NCBI RefSeq assembly: GCF_012955605.1
Contig: NZ_CP052135.1
Coordinates: 1,333,501 to 1,397,500, forward strand
Length of the DNA stretch: 64,000 nucleotides
Direction of reading: 5' to 3'
Source of the DNA: Bacillus fonticola
GTDB taxonomy: Bacteria; Bacillota; Bacilli; Bacillales; JC228
Part shown: one piece after another, positions 9,746 to 18,452 of the stretch
How positions within the stretch are numbered: the first letter of the stretch is position 1
How the letters are laid out: the number at the start of each line of letters is the position of its first letter
Program-made: the position numbers and the translations under genes
The notes under the pieces: model-generated
The model's database searches: none
The model's input: the letters and a program-made list of their open reading frames with translations, nothing else
What the model was told of the DNA's origin: nothing

Positions 9746-9816
9746 ACCCGCGTAGGTGTCATGACCCTGTACTCACACACAAACATCAATTTGCAATAAA
9801 AAGGAGTGTCGACCTC

Positions 9817-10815
9817 ATGAGCTTTTTCAAAAAATTAAAAGAAAAAATCACACACCAAACCGATAGTGTCACCGAAAAGTTTAAAGACGGATTAACAAAA
9901 ACGCGCGATAACTTTACGGGGAAAGTGAATGACCTCGTATCGAGATACCGCAAAATTGACGAGGACTTCTTTGAAGAATTAGAAGAAATCCTCATCGGTG
10001 CAGATGTTGGTTTTGATGTGGTCATGACACTCGTTGAGCAACTGAAGACGGAAGTGAAACGACGAAACATTCAAGACCCTCGCGAAGTTCAAGAAGTGAT
10101 CTCTGAGAAACTCGTTGACATCTACGAAGCTGGGGACGACACATCCTCAACTCTTCAAATGAACGAGGATGGCCTCACTGTCTATTTGATCGTAGGGGTC
10201 AACGGTGTTGGAAAAACAACAACAATCGGAAAGCTCGCCAACCACTTCAAATCGCAAGGCAAAAGTGTCGTACTCGCAGCCGGTGATACGTTTCGCGCCG
10301 GAGCCATCGAGCAATTAGAAGTATGGGGTGAGCGAGTCGGCGTACCTGTTATTAAACAAGGAGAAGGCTCGGACCCAGCAGCGGTCATGTATGACGCAGT
10401 TCAAGCAGCTCGCGCGCGCGGTGCGGACGTATTGCTATGCGATACAGCTGGTCGTTTGCAAAACAAAGTAAACTTAATGAACGAGCTCTCCAAGGTGAAG
10501 CGTGTTATCGAACGCGAAGTACCAGGAGCGCCGCATGAAGTGCTACTCGTCTTAGACGCGACAACTGGACAAAACGCCCTCGTCCAGGCGAAGCTCTTTA
10601 ACGAAACAACGAACGTATCTGGCATTGTGTTGACAAAGCTAGACGGAACCGCAAAAGGGGGCATCGTGCTCGCCATCCGTCACGAGCTCCACATCCCAGT
10701 GAAATTTGTCGGACTTGGAGAGCAAATGGACGACCTGCAACCATTCCAAGCAGAGCATTTTGTATACGGGTTGTTCTCCGATTTAGTTGAAGAGAAAGAC
10801 TCGGCGGGGTCCTAA
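9817..10815 (+). CDS. ftsY: Signal recognition particle receptor FtsY
   Basis: SRP-type GTPase at the membrane that receives Ffh-bound ribosomes for co-translational insertion. The 332-residue protein has a short charged N-terminal A-region, then the NG domain with P-loop GVNGVGKTT (about 127-135), DTAGR (about 208) and [10 protein letters not shown] (about 272). The ribosome site AAAAGGAGTG precedes ATG at 9817. It stands with ylxM and ffh as the SRP cluster. Confidence 0.97.
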   Translation: MSFFKKLKEKITHQTDSVTEKFKDGLTKTRDNFTGKVNDLVSRYRKIDEDFFEELEEILIGADVGFDVVMTLVEQLKTEVKRRNIQDPREVQEVISEKLVDIYEAGDDTSSTLQMNEDGLTVYLIVGVNGVGKTTTIGKLANHFKSQGKSVVLAAGDTFRAGAIEQLEVWGERVGVPVIKQGEGSDPAAVMYDAVQAARARGADVLLCDTAGRLQNKVNLMNELSKVKRVIEREVPGAPHEVLLVLDATTGQNALVQAKLFNETTNVSGIVLTKLDGTAKGGIVLAIRHELHIPVKFVGLGEQMDDLQPFQAEHFVYGLFSDLVEEKDSAGS

Positions 10816-10826
10816 TCTCAACACGT

Positions 10827-10856
10827 TTGACACAACAATGACCGGGGCGATACACT
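10827..10856 (+). promoter_or_regulatory. Candidate promoter for ylxM-ffh
   Basis: A perfect -35 TTGACA (10827-10832) is followed after 18 bases by TACACT (10851-10856, 4 of 6 consensus positions). It lies in the ftsY-ylxM gap, 90 bases before the ylxM start, allowing SRP components to be transcribed independently of smc-ftsY. Confidence 0.55.
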
Positions 10857-10947
10857 GAATGTAAAGGGGTTTGGGTTAACATTAAAGGTGAAGGCTAAAC
10901 GCGACGCCTTTCATACCGACATCGTGTGGGCCTAAGGGGGAGCGAGC

Positions 10948-11280
10948 ATGATTGATAAAACGACGCGCATGAACTATTTGTACGATTTCTATCATGTGCT
11001 CCTAACAGAGAAACAACAAAAATACATGGGACTCTACTATTTAGATGATTTTTCACTCGGTGAGATCGCTGAACAATATGAAGTAAGCCGTCAAGCGGTT
11101 TATGACCATGTGAAACGAAGTGAAGCGATGTTTGAAGACTATGAAGAGCGACTCGGACTGGTGCAAAAATATCAGCAGCGAAATGAGCTGCTCAAACAGT
11201 TGAAAAAGGCAACCGAGGTAGAACCGATCGACAAACAAACCGTACAATCCTATCTACAGCAAATAGAAGATTTAGAGTAA
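10948..11280 (+). CDS. ylxM: YlxM, putative helix-turn-helix protein of the SRP cluster
   Basis: A 110-residue member of the YlxM/p13 family. Family members in streptococci bind SRP components and modulate the SRP GTPases; the B. subtilis role is not settled. The sequence contains a sigma-70 region-4-like helix-turn-helix (about residues 15-62: [16 protein letters not shown] and [18 protein letters not shown]). Ribosome site AAGGGGGAG is 8 bases before the ATG. ffh begins 18 bases downstream, the conserved ylxM-ffh pair. Confidence 0.92.
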   Translation: MIDKTTRMNYLYDFYHVLLTEKQQKYMGLYYLDDFSLGEIAEQYEVSRQAVYDHVKRSEAMFEDYEERLGLVQKYQQRNELLKQLKKATEVEPIDKQTVQSYLQQIEDLE

Positions 11281-11298
11281 GAAAGGGAGGCGAAGCAG

Positions 11299-12651
11299 GT
11301 GGCATTTGAAGGACTATCCGAACGTTTGCAAGCCACAATGCAAAAAATTCGCGGAAAAGGCAAAGTGTCTGAGCAAGACGTCAAAGACATGATGCGTGAA
11401 GTGCGTTTGGCTCTTTTGGAAGCAGACGTAAACTTTAAAGTTGTAAAAAGCTTCGTGAAAACAGTCTCCGAACGCGCAATCGGCCAGGACGTCATGAAAA
11501 GTCTTACCCCAGGTCAACAAGTTATCAAAGTCGTAAAAGAAGAATTGACGACACTCATGGGCGGAGAACAAAGCAAAATCAACCTTAGCGCTAAGCCTCC
11601 TACCGTCATCATGATGGTCGGCTTGCAAGGTGCCGGGAAAACGACGACCACTGGGAAACTGGCAAACGTATTGCGCAAAAAATACAACAAAAATCCGCTT
11701 CTCGTCGCCGGTGACATTTACCGTCCTGCAGCGATTAAACAGCTCGAAACACTCGGAAAACAACTAAGCTTTCCCGTGTTTTCAATGGGAGATAAAGAAA
11801 GTCCCGTAACGATTGCAAAAGAAGCAATTGCCAAAGCTAAGGAAGAGCACCATGATGTCGTTCTTCTCGATACAGCCGGCCGTTTGCACGTTGACGAAGA
11901 CTTAATGAACGAATTGAAGCAAATGAAAGAAATCGCGCAACCAGATGAAATTTTGCTCGTTGTCGACGCAATGACAGGGCAAGACGCTGTTAATGTCGCG
12001 AAGTCCTTTGATGATTTGCTCGGTTTGACAGGCGTTGTGCTCACGAAACTCGACGGGGATACACGAGGTGGAGCAGCTCTTTCTATTCGTTCCGTTACGG
12101 AAAAACCGATTAAATTTGTTGGGATGGGCGAGAAAATGGACGCTCTCGAATCGTTCCACCCAGAGCGGATGGCACAACGAATTCTCGGAATGGGCGACGT
12201 GATGAGCCTGATCGAGAAGGCGCAAGATAACGTCGACCAAGATAGGGCAAAAGAGCTCGAACAAAAAATGCGCACGATGTCATTCACGTTCGACGACTTT
12301 TTAGAGCAAATGGGGCAAGTCCGAAACATGGGACCACTTGATGAACTATTAAAAATGATCCCTGGCGCCAACAAGATGAAGGGTCTCGACAACATGCAAA
12401 TCGATGAGAAGCAACTGAACCACGTCGAAGCGATCATCAAATCAATGACCAACGCAGAAAAAGAGAACCCAGAGATTATGAATGCTAGCCGGAGAAAACG
12501 GATCGCAGCTGGAAGCGGTACGTCGATCCAACAAGTCAATCGCCTCATCAAGCAGTTTGACGAAATGAAAAAAATGATGAAACAAATGACCAACATGCAA
12601 GGCAAAAAAGGAAAAAAACGCGGCGGAATGAACTTTCCGTTTATGCAGTGA
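11299..12651 (+). CDS. ffh: Signal recognition particle protein Ffh
   Basis: SRP54 GTPase that binds 4.5S/6S RNA and signal sequences. The 450-residue protein starts with GTG behind GAAAGGGAGG. The NG domain has P-loop GLQGAGKTTTTGKLA (near 107), DTAGR (near 190) and TKLDGDTRGG (near 249); the Met-rich M domain (about 300-450) ends in a lysine/methionine-rich tail (MTNMQGKKGKKRGGMNFPFMQ is the last 21 residues, summarised here). In most Bacillus rpsP follows; here a 4-kb accessory segment intervenes. Confidence 0.97.
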   Translation: MAFEGLSERLQATMQKIRGKGKVSEQDVKDMMREVRLALLEADVNFKVVKSFVKTVSERAIGQDVMKSLTPGQQVIKVVKEELTTLMGGEQSKINLSAKPPTVIMMVGLQGAGKTTTTGKLANVLRKKYNKNPLLVAGDIYRPAAIKQLETLGKQLSFPVFSMGDKESPVTIAKEAIAKAKEEHHDVVLLDTAGRLHVDEDLMNELKQMKEIAQPDEILLVVDAMTGQDAVNVAKSFDDLLGLTGVVLTKLDGDTRGGAALSIRSVTEKPIKFVGMGEKMDALESFHPERMAQRILGMGDVMSLIEKAQDNVDQDRAKELEQKMRTMSFTFDDFLEQMGQVRNMGPLDELLKMIPGANKMKGLDNMQIDEKQLNHVEAIIKSMTNAEKENPEIMNASRRKRIAAGSGTSIQQVNRLIKQFDEMKKMMKQMTNMQGKKGKKRGGMNFPFMQ

Positions 12652-12661
12652 TAAGTGGTGA

Positions 12662-12694
12662 GACAGCTCTCGATTTGGGGGGCTGTTTTTTTTT
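12662..12694 (+). terminator. Rho-independent terminator after ffh
   Basis: CAGCTCTC pairs imperfectly with GGGGGCTG and is followed by a run of nine T. It ends the ylxM-ffh transcript before the accessory segment. Confidence 0.85.
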
Positions 12695-13314
12695 ACGTCT
12701 GTGATGGAGAACGTTTGATCGAAAAAATTACAATTCCGCCAATTAACAAAATGCTACGGTGTTCATAACACTTTGATTTCCTGTTTTGCATTATGTGAAA
12801 TCTAACTAGGGTTAATTGAGAACGGTGAATAAAATTACATAGTTTAGGCAAAAGTTGCGCAAGTAGTGTGGAATACCCCCTGCTTTTTGCGTGTTTTTAG
12901 AGGGGTACTTGCCCAAGTTGGGAAAGTGAGCTTGATTTTGGTCCTAAAATCAGTGTATTTTTATTGAATTTTCCCAATACACAAATTATAAAACCTGTGG
13001 AATAATTGGTTTATGAGGAGAAAGCAGGAAGGGAGCAAATAGTCCTTGTAGTTGTGTGATGCATTTAGTTGATTTTACTAATCATGGCTTTGCTCCAATC
13101 AACCACTAGGGAACAGTTGAAAAATCTAACAAGAAAAGCAGAAAATTTTTTAGAAAAGTAAATGTTTAACCACTTTCCTGAAACTCTTTCAAACTTTTCT
13201 AAGTGTTAGGTGGTACTCTCAATTTTATTGGGGTTGATTTACACCGATACTTGCTGAAATCTCTATGTTACTTAATCTGTCAATAAAACCGCAATATGAA
13301 AAGGGGGAAGTTAA
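12695..13314. other. Gene-free AT-rich stretch before the secreted protein gene
   Basis: About 620 bases without a convincing gene. It is visibly AT-rich. A 25-codon open frame at 13084-13161 (starts MALLQSTTREQL) has no ribosome site and could be a gene fragment. A good ribosome site (AAAAGGGGGAAG) for the next gene lies at its end. No clear promoter stands out. Confidence 0.5.
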
Positions 13315-14238
13315 ATGAAATTTAAAAAGTTATTACCTTGCTTAGTTGTTGGAATGCTAGTTACTGGAAATGTTCCAATTGTTCACGGGGAAGAGAATGT
13401 AAACAATTATGATACATTTAGCTACATGAAAATTGACGATATTAGTGTAAAGAAGACTGAAGACGGTAGGATTTTCCTTAGTGAAGTTGCTACTGAAAAA
13501 ATTGACAAAATGAAGGAAAAAAGGCTAGACAAGATTTTAACTAAAATGGGGTTTGAAGAAGAAGAGGTTTCTGATATGCCCCTTGGGTTGAAGCGGCTAA
13601 TTGTAGAGAAAGGTGGGATAAAAGTTAAAACTAAGAAGGAGAAACCTGAAAAGGATGAGGGAATTGCAAGTATTGCATCCGCTTATTCAGATACCTCGGA
13701 TTATGAAATAAATGATGAAATTGATGGTGGTCACCTGAAGGGAAGAACATATGTAACTAGAGGCGCCTCTACAAGTACTGAATATAGATATAACTTTTTC
13801 AATGATTTCGAGTGGACTGAAATGCCCGACAATAATTATGAAGACTTATTCGGCTGGGGAGTAGATAATAGAGGGACAGTTGTTGAAGGAAATAATGGTC
13901 AACGAGTGACTTACAGGTACGGTGTAGATCAGACTGGTACTGCAGAACTACAAAAAGTTATTGGAGCAAATAATGTAAAATGGTCAATGAACACATTAAG
14001 GTGGGCTTCGGGATATGATTATGAAGGCTATGGTTATCAAGAAGTGAGATATGCTAAAAGAGATAGTGGATTGACTGGTTCGATTTATGGTGTTTATGGA
14101 CATGAAACATCATCTGGCTCTGGGGGTACCGCTGCAATTTCAGTAAACATAGGATTTGTTGGATTATCATGGTCGCCATCTAACAAATCAAATGTATTAA
14201 CAGAAACTTGGGTAGAGAGTTTCACCATAGGAGATTAG
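13315..14238 (+). CDS. Secreted protein of unknown function
   Basis: 307 residues. The N-terminus (MKFKKLLPCLVVGMLVTGNV then VHGEE) is a Sec signal peptide with likely cleavage after HG near residue 25. A charged, Lys/Glu-rich pro-like part follows (residues about 40-120), then a mature-looking domain (about 125-307) rich in Gly, Tyr, Trp, Asn and Ser that ends SVNIGFVGLSWSPSNKSN...SFTIGD. I do not recognise a family. The shape (leader, charged pro-region, glycine-rich beta-type domain) would fit a secreted toxin or bacteriocin, but that is inference. Base composition is much lower in GC than its housekeeping neighbours. Followed by a terminator. Confidence 0.8.
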   Translation: MKFKKLLPCLVVGMLVTGNVPIVHGEENVNNYDTFSYMKIDDISVKKTEDGRIFLSEVATEKIDKMKEKRLDKILTKMGFEEEEVSDMPLGLKRLIVEKGGIKVKTKKEKPEKDEGIASIASAYSDTSDYEINDEIDGGHLKGRTYVTRGASTSTEYRYNFFNDFEWTEMPDNNYEDLFGWGVDNRGTVVEGNNGQRVTYRYGVDQTGTAELQKVIGANNVKWSMNTLRWASGYDYEGYGYQEVRYAKRDSGLTGSIYGVYGHETSSGSGGTAAISVNIGFVGLSWSPSNKSNVLTETWVESFTIGD

Positions 14239-14288
14239 TAAGGGTCGAATTGTTCGTAAATATGCACGTTAGATAAAACTAAAAATGA

Positions 14289-14318
14289 ATGCCATAAGGA
14301 TTTATATGGCATTTTTTA
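14289..14318 (+). terminator. Rho-independent terminator after the secreted protein gene
   Basis: ATGCCATA pairs with TATGGCAT around an 8-base loop, followed by a T-rich tail. It also shows that an upstream start at 14285 for the next gene is unlikely. Confidence 0.85.
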
Positions 14319-14356
14319 TTCACTTTAATATTAAAGTAGTGAATTCTAAATTTCAA

Positions 14357-14385
14357 TTTACCTTAGTAGTACAATTGTTTATACT
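14357..14385 (+). promoter_or_regulatory. Candidate promoter for the membrane-anchored protein gene
   Basis: TTTACC (14357-14362), 17 bases, then TATACT (14380-14385). The transcript would begin about 15 bases before the GGAGGA ribosome site at 14395-14400. Confidence 0.55.
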
Positions 14386-14407
14386 GAAAGGTTTGGAGGA
14401 TAAAAAT

Positions 14408-14791
14408 TTGAAAAAGAAATATGGTTACATAGTAATTATTTCGCTCCTGCTAATCACTGTGCTTAGTATTGTAGTACTTAACCACTTTCCATCAAATTTA
14501 ACCAGTGAGGAAGTGATAGAGAAGACATACGATTTGGCAAACATTTATTGTGATCAGAACCATAGATGCATCGCTTATTCTTTTGAAGAATCCCAGGATA
14601 GCGATCCTCAAATAATAGTAACGGATCATTTTAACATACGAAGTCTAGGTAATGAAGAAGGCAAACGAATAGACTTTAAATTTGAAAAGGATGGAAAATA
14701 CATAGGTCGACTGCTAGTTTCTGATAATGGGGGTAGTATTAAATTTGTGGAGATTGAAGGTGAGTTTTTTAAAGAGAGAATAGGTGAATGA
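14408..14791 (+). CDS. Small membrane-anchored protein of unknown function
   Basis: Taken from the TTG at 14408, 7 bases after GGAGGA, giving 127 residues: KKKYG, one transmembrane helix (about residues 6-27), and an extracellular domain with two Cys (IYCDQNHRCIAYSF) that could form a disulfide. The frame stays open back to 14285 but that part spans a terminator and a promoter. I do not recognise the family. It sits behind the secreted protein gene, is equally AT-rich, and could be its cognate partner, for example an immunity protein; this is inference from position only. Confidence 0.7.
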   Translation: MKKKYGYIVIISLLLITVLSIVVLNHFPSNLTSEEVIEKTYDLANIYCDQNHRCIAYSFEESQDSDPQIIVTDHFNIRSLGNEEGKRIDFKFEKDGKYIGRLLVSDNGGSIKFVEIEGEFFKERIGE

Positions 14792-14909
14792 ATTTCACAA
14801 ATCAAAGACCATGCAGCGCAAGGGTTTTGAGACATAGTAAAATGAGCACCTCCCCAAGTCTTGTATAATGGTAAGTAAGCACGAACCAAAAGACTGGAGG
14901 AACTCCCAA

Positions 14910-16094
14910 TGGTTAGTATACGACAAGAGAGCTTGTTTAGTATCCAAGAATGATACGAGATGGAACCTACCCAACGTTATCAAGAGATTCAGCGATAGAT
15001 TTGGATGGAATTTACCACAATGTGACCAAAAAGTCTCGGTTGGGTGCTCCCGAAAAATTAAATTATGCGGCTATGGTCATTTCAGTTTGTATCCGCTATG
15101 TTGAGGGGATTCCTACTAGTAAACAGCTCATTAAACGCCTGAAGGATGACCTAAACTTCAAGTTAAATTGCGGTTTTTTAGTTTCAGACAATACCCCATG
15201 TGAACCTTCCTACTCGCGACTTTTAGGTAAATTGAGTGATTCCAATATTTTAGAAGAAGCCCAAGAACAAGTTGTGCTCCAAGCAGTTGATGAGGGCTTT
15301 ATTACAGATGATACGGTCGCTATTGACGCCACCCATTTTGAAGCCCGTGATCAGGCACCGCCGAAAGAAGAAAAGCCCAAAACTGAACCTAAAAAACGCG
15401 GTCGAAAACCGAAGGCAGAGCGTGAGCAGTGGATCGGAGCATTCCTCCCTGAGTCTGAGCATCCCTCCCTAAGTCTGAGCATTCCTCTCTGAGTCTGAGC
15501 ATCCCTCTCTGAGTCTGAGCATTCCTCCCTGAGTCTGAGCATTCCACTCTAAGTCTGAGCATTCCCCTCTGAGTCTGAGCATTCCTCCCTGAGTCTGAGC
15601 ATTCCTCCCTAAGTCTGAGCATTCCTCCCTAAGTCTGAGCATTCCTCCCTGAGTCTGAGCATTCCTCCCTGAGTCTGAGCATTCCTCTCTGAGTCTGAGC
15701 ATTCCTCCCTGAGTCTGAGCATCCCTCCCTGAGTCTGAGCATTCCTCCCTGAGTCTCCGAACAAGCTGAAAAAGAAGTGGATTTTCCACTTTTTGAGAGA
15801 AAATCGAAACTCAATTAGATGCATCTGTAGCGGAATTACGTGCTGAAGTCCCTCAAAACCCTACTTGGGGCGTCAAAAAGAACAGTGAAGGGAAGAACGT
15901 CTTTTGGTATGGCTACAAGGGGCATCAGTCCATCATTGCGTATAACAAAGGAATATTTTCAACTGAACAGCGTTCGTTATCGGACTGGAAAATGTGCCAA
16001 AGTTCATTTTGACTTTGTGACCTTAGTTTATAATGCTTCAAAATTAGCTGCTGATCGTATCCATGCCTTATTAAATCAACAACAAGTTGCCTAA
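14910..16094 (+). pseudogene. Decayed IS1182-family transposase, split by a tandem array
   Basis: The start (MVSIRQESLFSIQE) is followed by a stop and a frameshift near 14952-15000. A good frame then runs from about 14990 to 15433 (IDLDGIYHNVTKK, GAPEKLNYAAMVIS, VAIDATHFEARDQ, KKRGRKPKAERE), matching the IS1182 transposase N-terminal half. A 20-bp array interrupts it at 15437-15757. Homology resumes (EQAEKEV.FPLFE, then, in other frames, ELRAEVPQNPTWGVKKNSEG and FWYGYKGH). After an internal deletion only the C-terminus remains (VHFDFVTLVYNASKLAADRI, stop 16092-16094). It is clearly non-functional. I cannot define the terminal inverted repeats. Confidence 0.88.
15437..15757. repeat. Tandem array 3: 16 units of exactly 20 bp inside the transposase
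   Basis: Unit ATTCCTCCCTGAGTCTGAGC with substitutions mainly at C/T positions (ATCCCTCCCTAAGTCTGAGC and similar). Sixteen units follow in strict 20-bp register with no indels. The consensus differs from arrays 1 and 2. It sits exactly between transposase codons for REQW and EQAEKE, so it arose or was inserted in the pseudogene. The open frames on the reverse strand (LREECSDSGRNAQTQGGM) are by-products of the repeat. Confidence 0.97.
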
Positions 16095-16137
16095 ACTATA
16101 GGCTGTGTTCATGCTCAATCTTGATTTCCAAATCGTT

Positions 16138-16420
16138 GGTTGGAGTGGAGGCCCACAGGACGTGGGTCAGGAAGGCGTTGCCACAGGACGTGGCTACAGC
16201 GGTCTGCTCCCGTCTGAAAATAACCTTCGTCTTTTGAGGCAAAAAGCGCCTCTAAAGCCAAAGAACATTTTTCAGAGGGAGCAAAACGGACCGCTTCCGC
16301 ATTTCATCCCGCAAGAGCGAAAGCGATGAGGAGGCTCACCGCCCGCCCCGCGGAAAGCGAGCACCTGGAGCGGAAATCAACAGCCATTTTAACAGAGCCA
16401 AAATAAAATAGCTAAAAACT
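16138..16420. repeat. GC-rich Bacillaceae-type dispersed repeat element
   Basis: Begins GTTGGTTGGAGTGGAGGCCC and ends with CGCCCGCCCCGCGGAAAGCG, then GAGCGGAAATCAACAGCC and TTTAACAGAGCC. This end sequence is what I remember from a common non-coding repeat of many Bacillaceae genomes. It includes CACAGGACGTGGGTCAGGAA and CACAGGACGTGGC, an internal near-duplication. An open frame over its first part (16105-16329) looks spurious. Partial copies occur at 19200-19265, 19887-19945 (inverted) and about 10895-10935 (inverted). Confidence 0.75.
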
Positions 16421-16546
16421 AATTTAGGCTTCCTTTTTTGGCAAAAAATAATTTAATTTATATGGTAAATTTTAACATATAAAAACTGGAAGCTGCCAAA
16501 TAACTATCTGTATTTACTCCTCAAAGCTGACCACTAACAATTAAAC

Positions 16547-16630
16547 TTGACTTCACCCCTGCTGTTAAGTTAAAATACTTTACGTTAAGAGAAAATACTT
16601 TACAGCAAATTAAGACTTTGCTACTATACG
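16547..16630 (+). promoter_or_regulatory. Two candidate promoters for rpsP
   Basis: P1: TTGACT (16547-16552), 18 bases, TAAAAT (16571-16576). P2: TTTACA (16599-16604), 17 bases, TACTAT (16622-16627). Both precede rpsP, which has lost read-through from ffh because of the ffh terminator and the inserted segment. Confidence 0.55.
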
Positions 16631-16640
16631 TATTTGTTGA

Positions 16641-16934
<294 letters not shown>

Positions 16935-16940
16935 TCGACC

Positions 16941-17177
16941 ATGATCCAGTTGATCACTACGATGGTTACTCCGCTTGTAGACAACACTGAGGCAATTCGG
17001 ATTGTTGAAGAAGATCAAGGGGATCGAATCGTTTACAAGTTGTCGGTAGCAAAAGAGGACATGGGCAAAGTGATTGGAAAAGGTGGGCGTACAGCGAAGG
17101 CATTACGCACACTCGTGCACGCCACCGCAAAATCTAAAAATGAAGATAAATCCATAACACTTGACATCGTAGACTAA
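16941..17177 (+). CDS. khpA: KH-domain RNA-binding protein KhpA (YlqC)
   Basis: A 78-residue protein that is essentially one KH domain, with the GXXG loop GKGG in GKVIGKGGRTAKALRTLVHA. In Firmicutes KhpA pairs with KhpB/Jag in RNA binding linked to cell wall and division control. It starts 6 bases after rpsP with no strong ribosome site of its own, so it is probably translated by coupling. Confidence 0.94.
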   Translation: MIQLITTMVTPLVDNTEAIRIVEEDQGDRIVYKLSVAKEDMGKVIGKGGRTAKALRTLVHATAKSKNEDKSITLDIVD

Positions 17178-17178
17178 C

Positions 17179-17451
17179 TGAAAAGCGGAAGGCGGTTGAT
17201 CAGCGAATCCCACTCATCTCAGAACCGGAGGGAAAGTTGTATTTTAACTTTCTCGGAGGGGCTGAAATGACGTGCGGTTCGCTACCGCCTGCAGCTGGAC
17301 TGTGAAAAGCGGAAGGCGGTTGATCAGCGAATCCCACTCATCTCAGAACCGGAGGGAAAGTTGCTTTTTAACTTTCTCGGAGGGGCTGAAATGACGTGCG
17401 GTTCGCTACCGCCTGCAGCTGGACTGTGAAAAGCGAAAGGCGGTTGATTCG
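17179..17451. repeat. 124-bp tandem duplication (two full copies and a stub)
   Basis: Copy 1 spans 17179-17302 and copy 2 17303-17426; they differ at only about two bases. A third copy is cut off after about 25 bases. Each unit begins TGAAAAGCGGAAGGCGG and contains a hairpin GAAAGTT...AACTTTC between GGAGG motifs, plus GTGCGGTTCGCTACCGCC. It resembles GC-rich repetitive extragenic elements of Bacillaceae and lies between khpA and ylqD. Confidence 0.93.
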
Positions 17452-17472
17452 AAGCCGCCGAAGCTAGACTAG

Positions 17473-17502
17473 GAAAAAAGAGGGGACGCACCCCTCTTTT
17501 TT
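17473..17502 (+). terminator. Rho-independent terminator before ylqD
   Basis: AAAAAAGAGGGG pairs with CCCCTCTTTTTT around a 6-base loop. It ends transcripts from rpsP-khpA and may allow partial read-through into ylqD. Confidence 0.85.
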
Positions 17503-17536
17503 CGCATAGAAAAACTTTTTCAGAGGAGGAGTACCC

Positions 17537-17926
17537 GTGCAAATTTTTCGGAAAGTGATTGTAAAGCAAGTGTTGACCGAACAAACGAAGCAAAAACTCC
17601 GAGCCTCATTTGAACATAAATTACAGAAGTTAGAGAGAGAACAAGAACAGCTTGCTTTTGAACAAAGAAAGATGGAGCGGAATTATAAGGACAAAAAGCA
17701 ACTCGTCCAACAACAATTTGATAAGCAAGTGAGCATGAGAGAAGAGCAAATGAAGCGCCTTAAGATTCAATTGGAGCAGCTAGATAAACTGCCTCTTGGA
17801 TATGAGCTGAAAACGGGTGAAACGAAAGAATTGGTTACGGTCGAAGTCGGTACCCCATGGATGGATTCCCCGAAAGAGATCATTATAAAGAATGATGAAG
17901 TCTTGGAAATTCGCGGCGGAGAGTGA
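17537..17926 (+). CDS. ylqD: YlqD-family protein
   Basis: 129 residues from a GTG start 6 bases after GAGGAGGA. The N-terminal two thirds (about 10-80) are Lys/Glu/Gln-rich and predicted coiled coil; the C-terminal part ([30 protein letters not shown]) is a small beta-type region. Members are conserved between khpA and rimM in Bacilli; no function is established. It ends at 17926, 8 bases before the rimM ATG. Confidence 0.9.
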   Translation: MQIFRKVIVKQVLTEQTKQKLRASFEHKLQKLEREQEQLAFEQRKMERNYKDKKQLVQQQFDKQVSMREEQMKRLKIQLEQLDKLPLGYELKTGETKELVTVEVGTPWMDSPKEIIIKNDEVLEIRGGE

Positions 17927-17933
17927 AGTTAAA

Positions 17934-18452
17934 ATGGAATGGTTTAATGTAGGTAAGATTGTAAACACCCACGGAATTCGTGGTGAGGTACGGGTCGTTT
18001 CCCGAACAGATTTTGCGGATGAGCGGTATGAGGTAGGCAATGTGCTGACTGTATTTCCTGCTGGTAGTAAAGAGGGAAGAGAGCTGACCGTCCGTACCCA
18101 TCGTCAGCATAAACAGTTTGATCTGCTCACTTTTGAAGAAATTTCTTCTGTAGAAGAAGCGGAGAAGGTGAAGGGGTCAGTAGTAAAGGTACATAAAGAC
18201 CAGCTGCACTCGTTAGAAGAGGGTTCTTTTTATTTCCACGAAATCATCGGCTGTACAGTGAAAACGGTAGAAGGTGAGACGATTGGAAAGGTAAAGGAAA
18301 TTTTAACTCCTGGAGCGAATGATGTGTGGGTCGTGCAACGTCAAGGAAAGAAAGATGCGTATATCCCCTACATTGATGAAGTTGTAGAGCGTATTTCTAT
18401 CCAGGATCAAGAAATTCTCATTTCGCCAATGGAAGGGCTGCTTGACGAATGA
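17934..18452 (+). CDS. rimM: Ribosome maturation factor RimM
   Basis: RimM binds S19 and helps fold the head of the 30S subunit. The protein begins [20 protein letters not shown], the classic N-terminal motif, and has the PRC-barrel C-terminal domain (about 95-170) with [12 protein letters not shown] start at ATG 17934; the open frame reaches 17892 inside ylqD, but homology begins at MEWFNVG and GGCGGAGAG precedes it. 172 residues. Overlaps trmD by 4 bases. Confidence 0.96.
   Translation: MEWFNVGKIVNTHGIRGEVRVVSRTDFADERYEVGNVLTVFPAGSKEGRELTVRTHRQHKQFDLLTFEEISSVEEAEKVKGSVVKVHKDQLHSLEEGSFYFHEIIGCTVKTVEGETIGKVKEILTPGANDVWVVQRQGKKDAYIPYIDEVVERISIQDQEILISPMEGLLDE

Noticed and set aside
9240-9799. 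Long open frames over array 1 (ISAIRSRYPRS-type proteins)
   Set aside because: Two overlapping frames are open at once because a 20-bp stop-free unit repeats every 60 bases; no ribosome site and no real domain.
13084-13161. 25-codon frame MALLQSTTREQL...
   Set aside because: No ribosome site; could be a gene fragment, but too short to support.
14285-14407. N-terminal extension of the membrane-anchored protein
   Set aside because: It spans a terminator and a promoter; a TTG with a good ribosome site at 14408 fits better.
15351-15824. Reverse-strand open frames over array 3 (LREECSDSGRNAQTQGGM)
   Set aside because: Several frames are open at once through the 20-bp repeat, and the region is inside a transposase pseudogene.
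16105-16329. 74-codon frame in the GC-rich repeat
   Set aside because: Lies in a known type of non-coding repeat and has no ribosome site.
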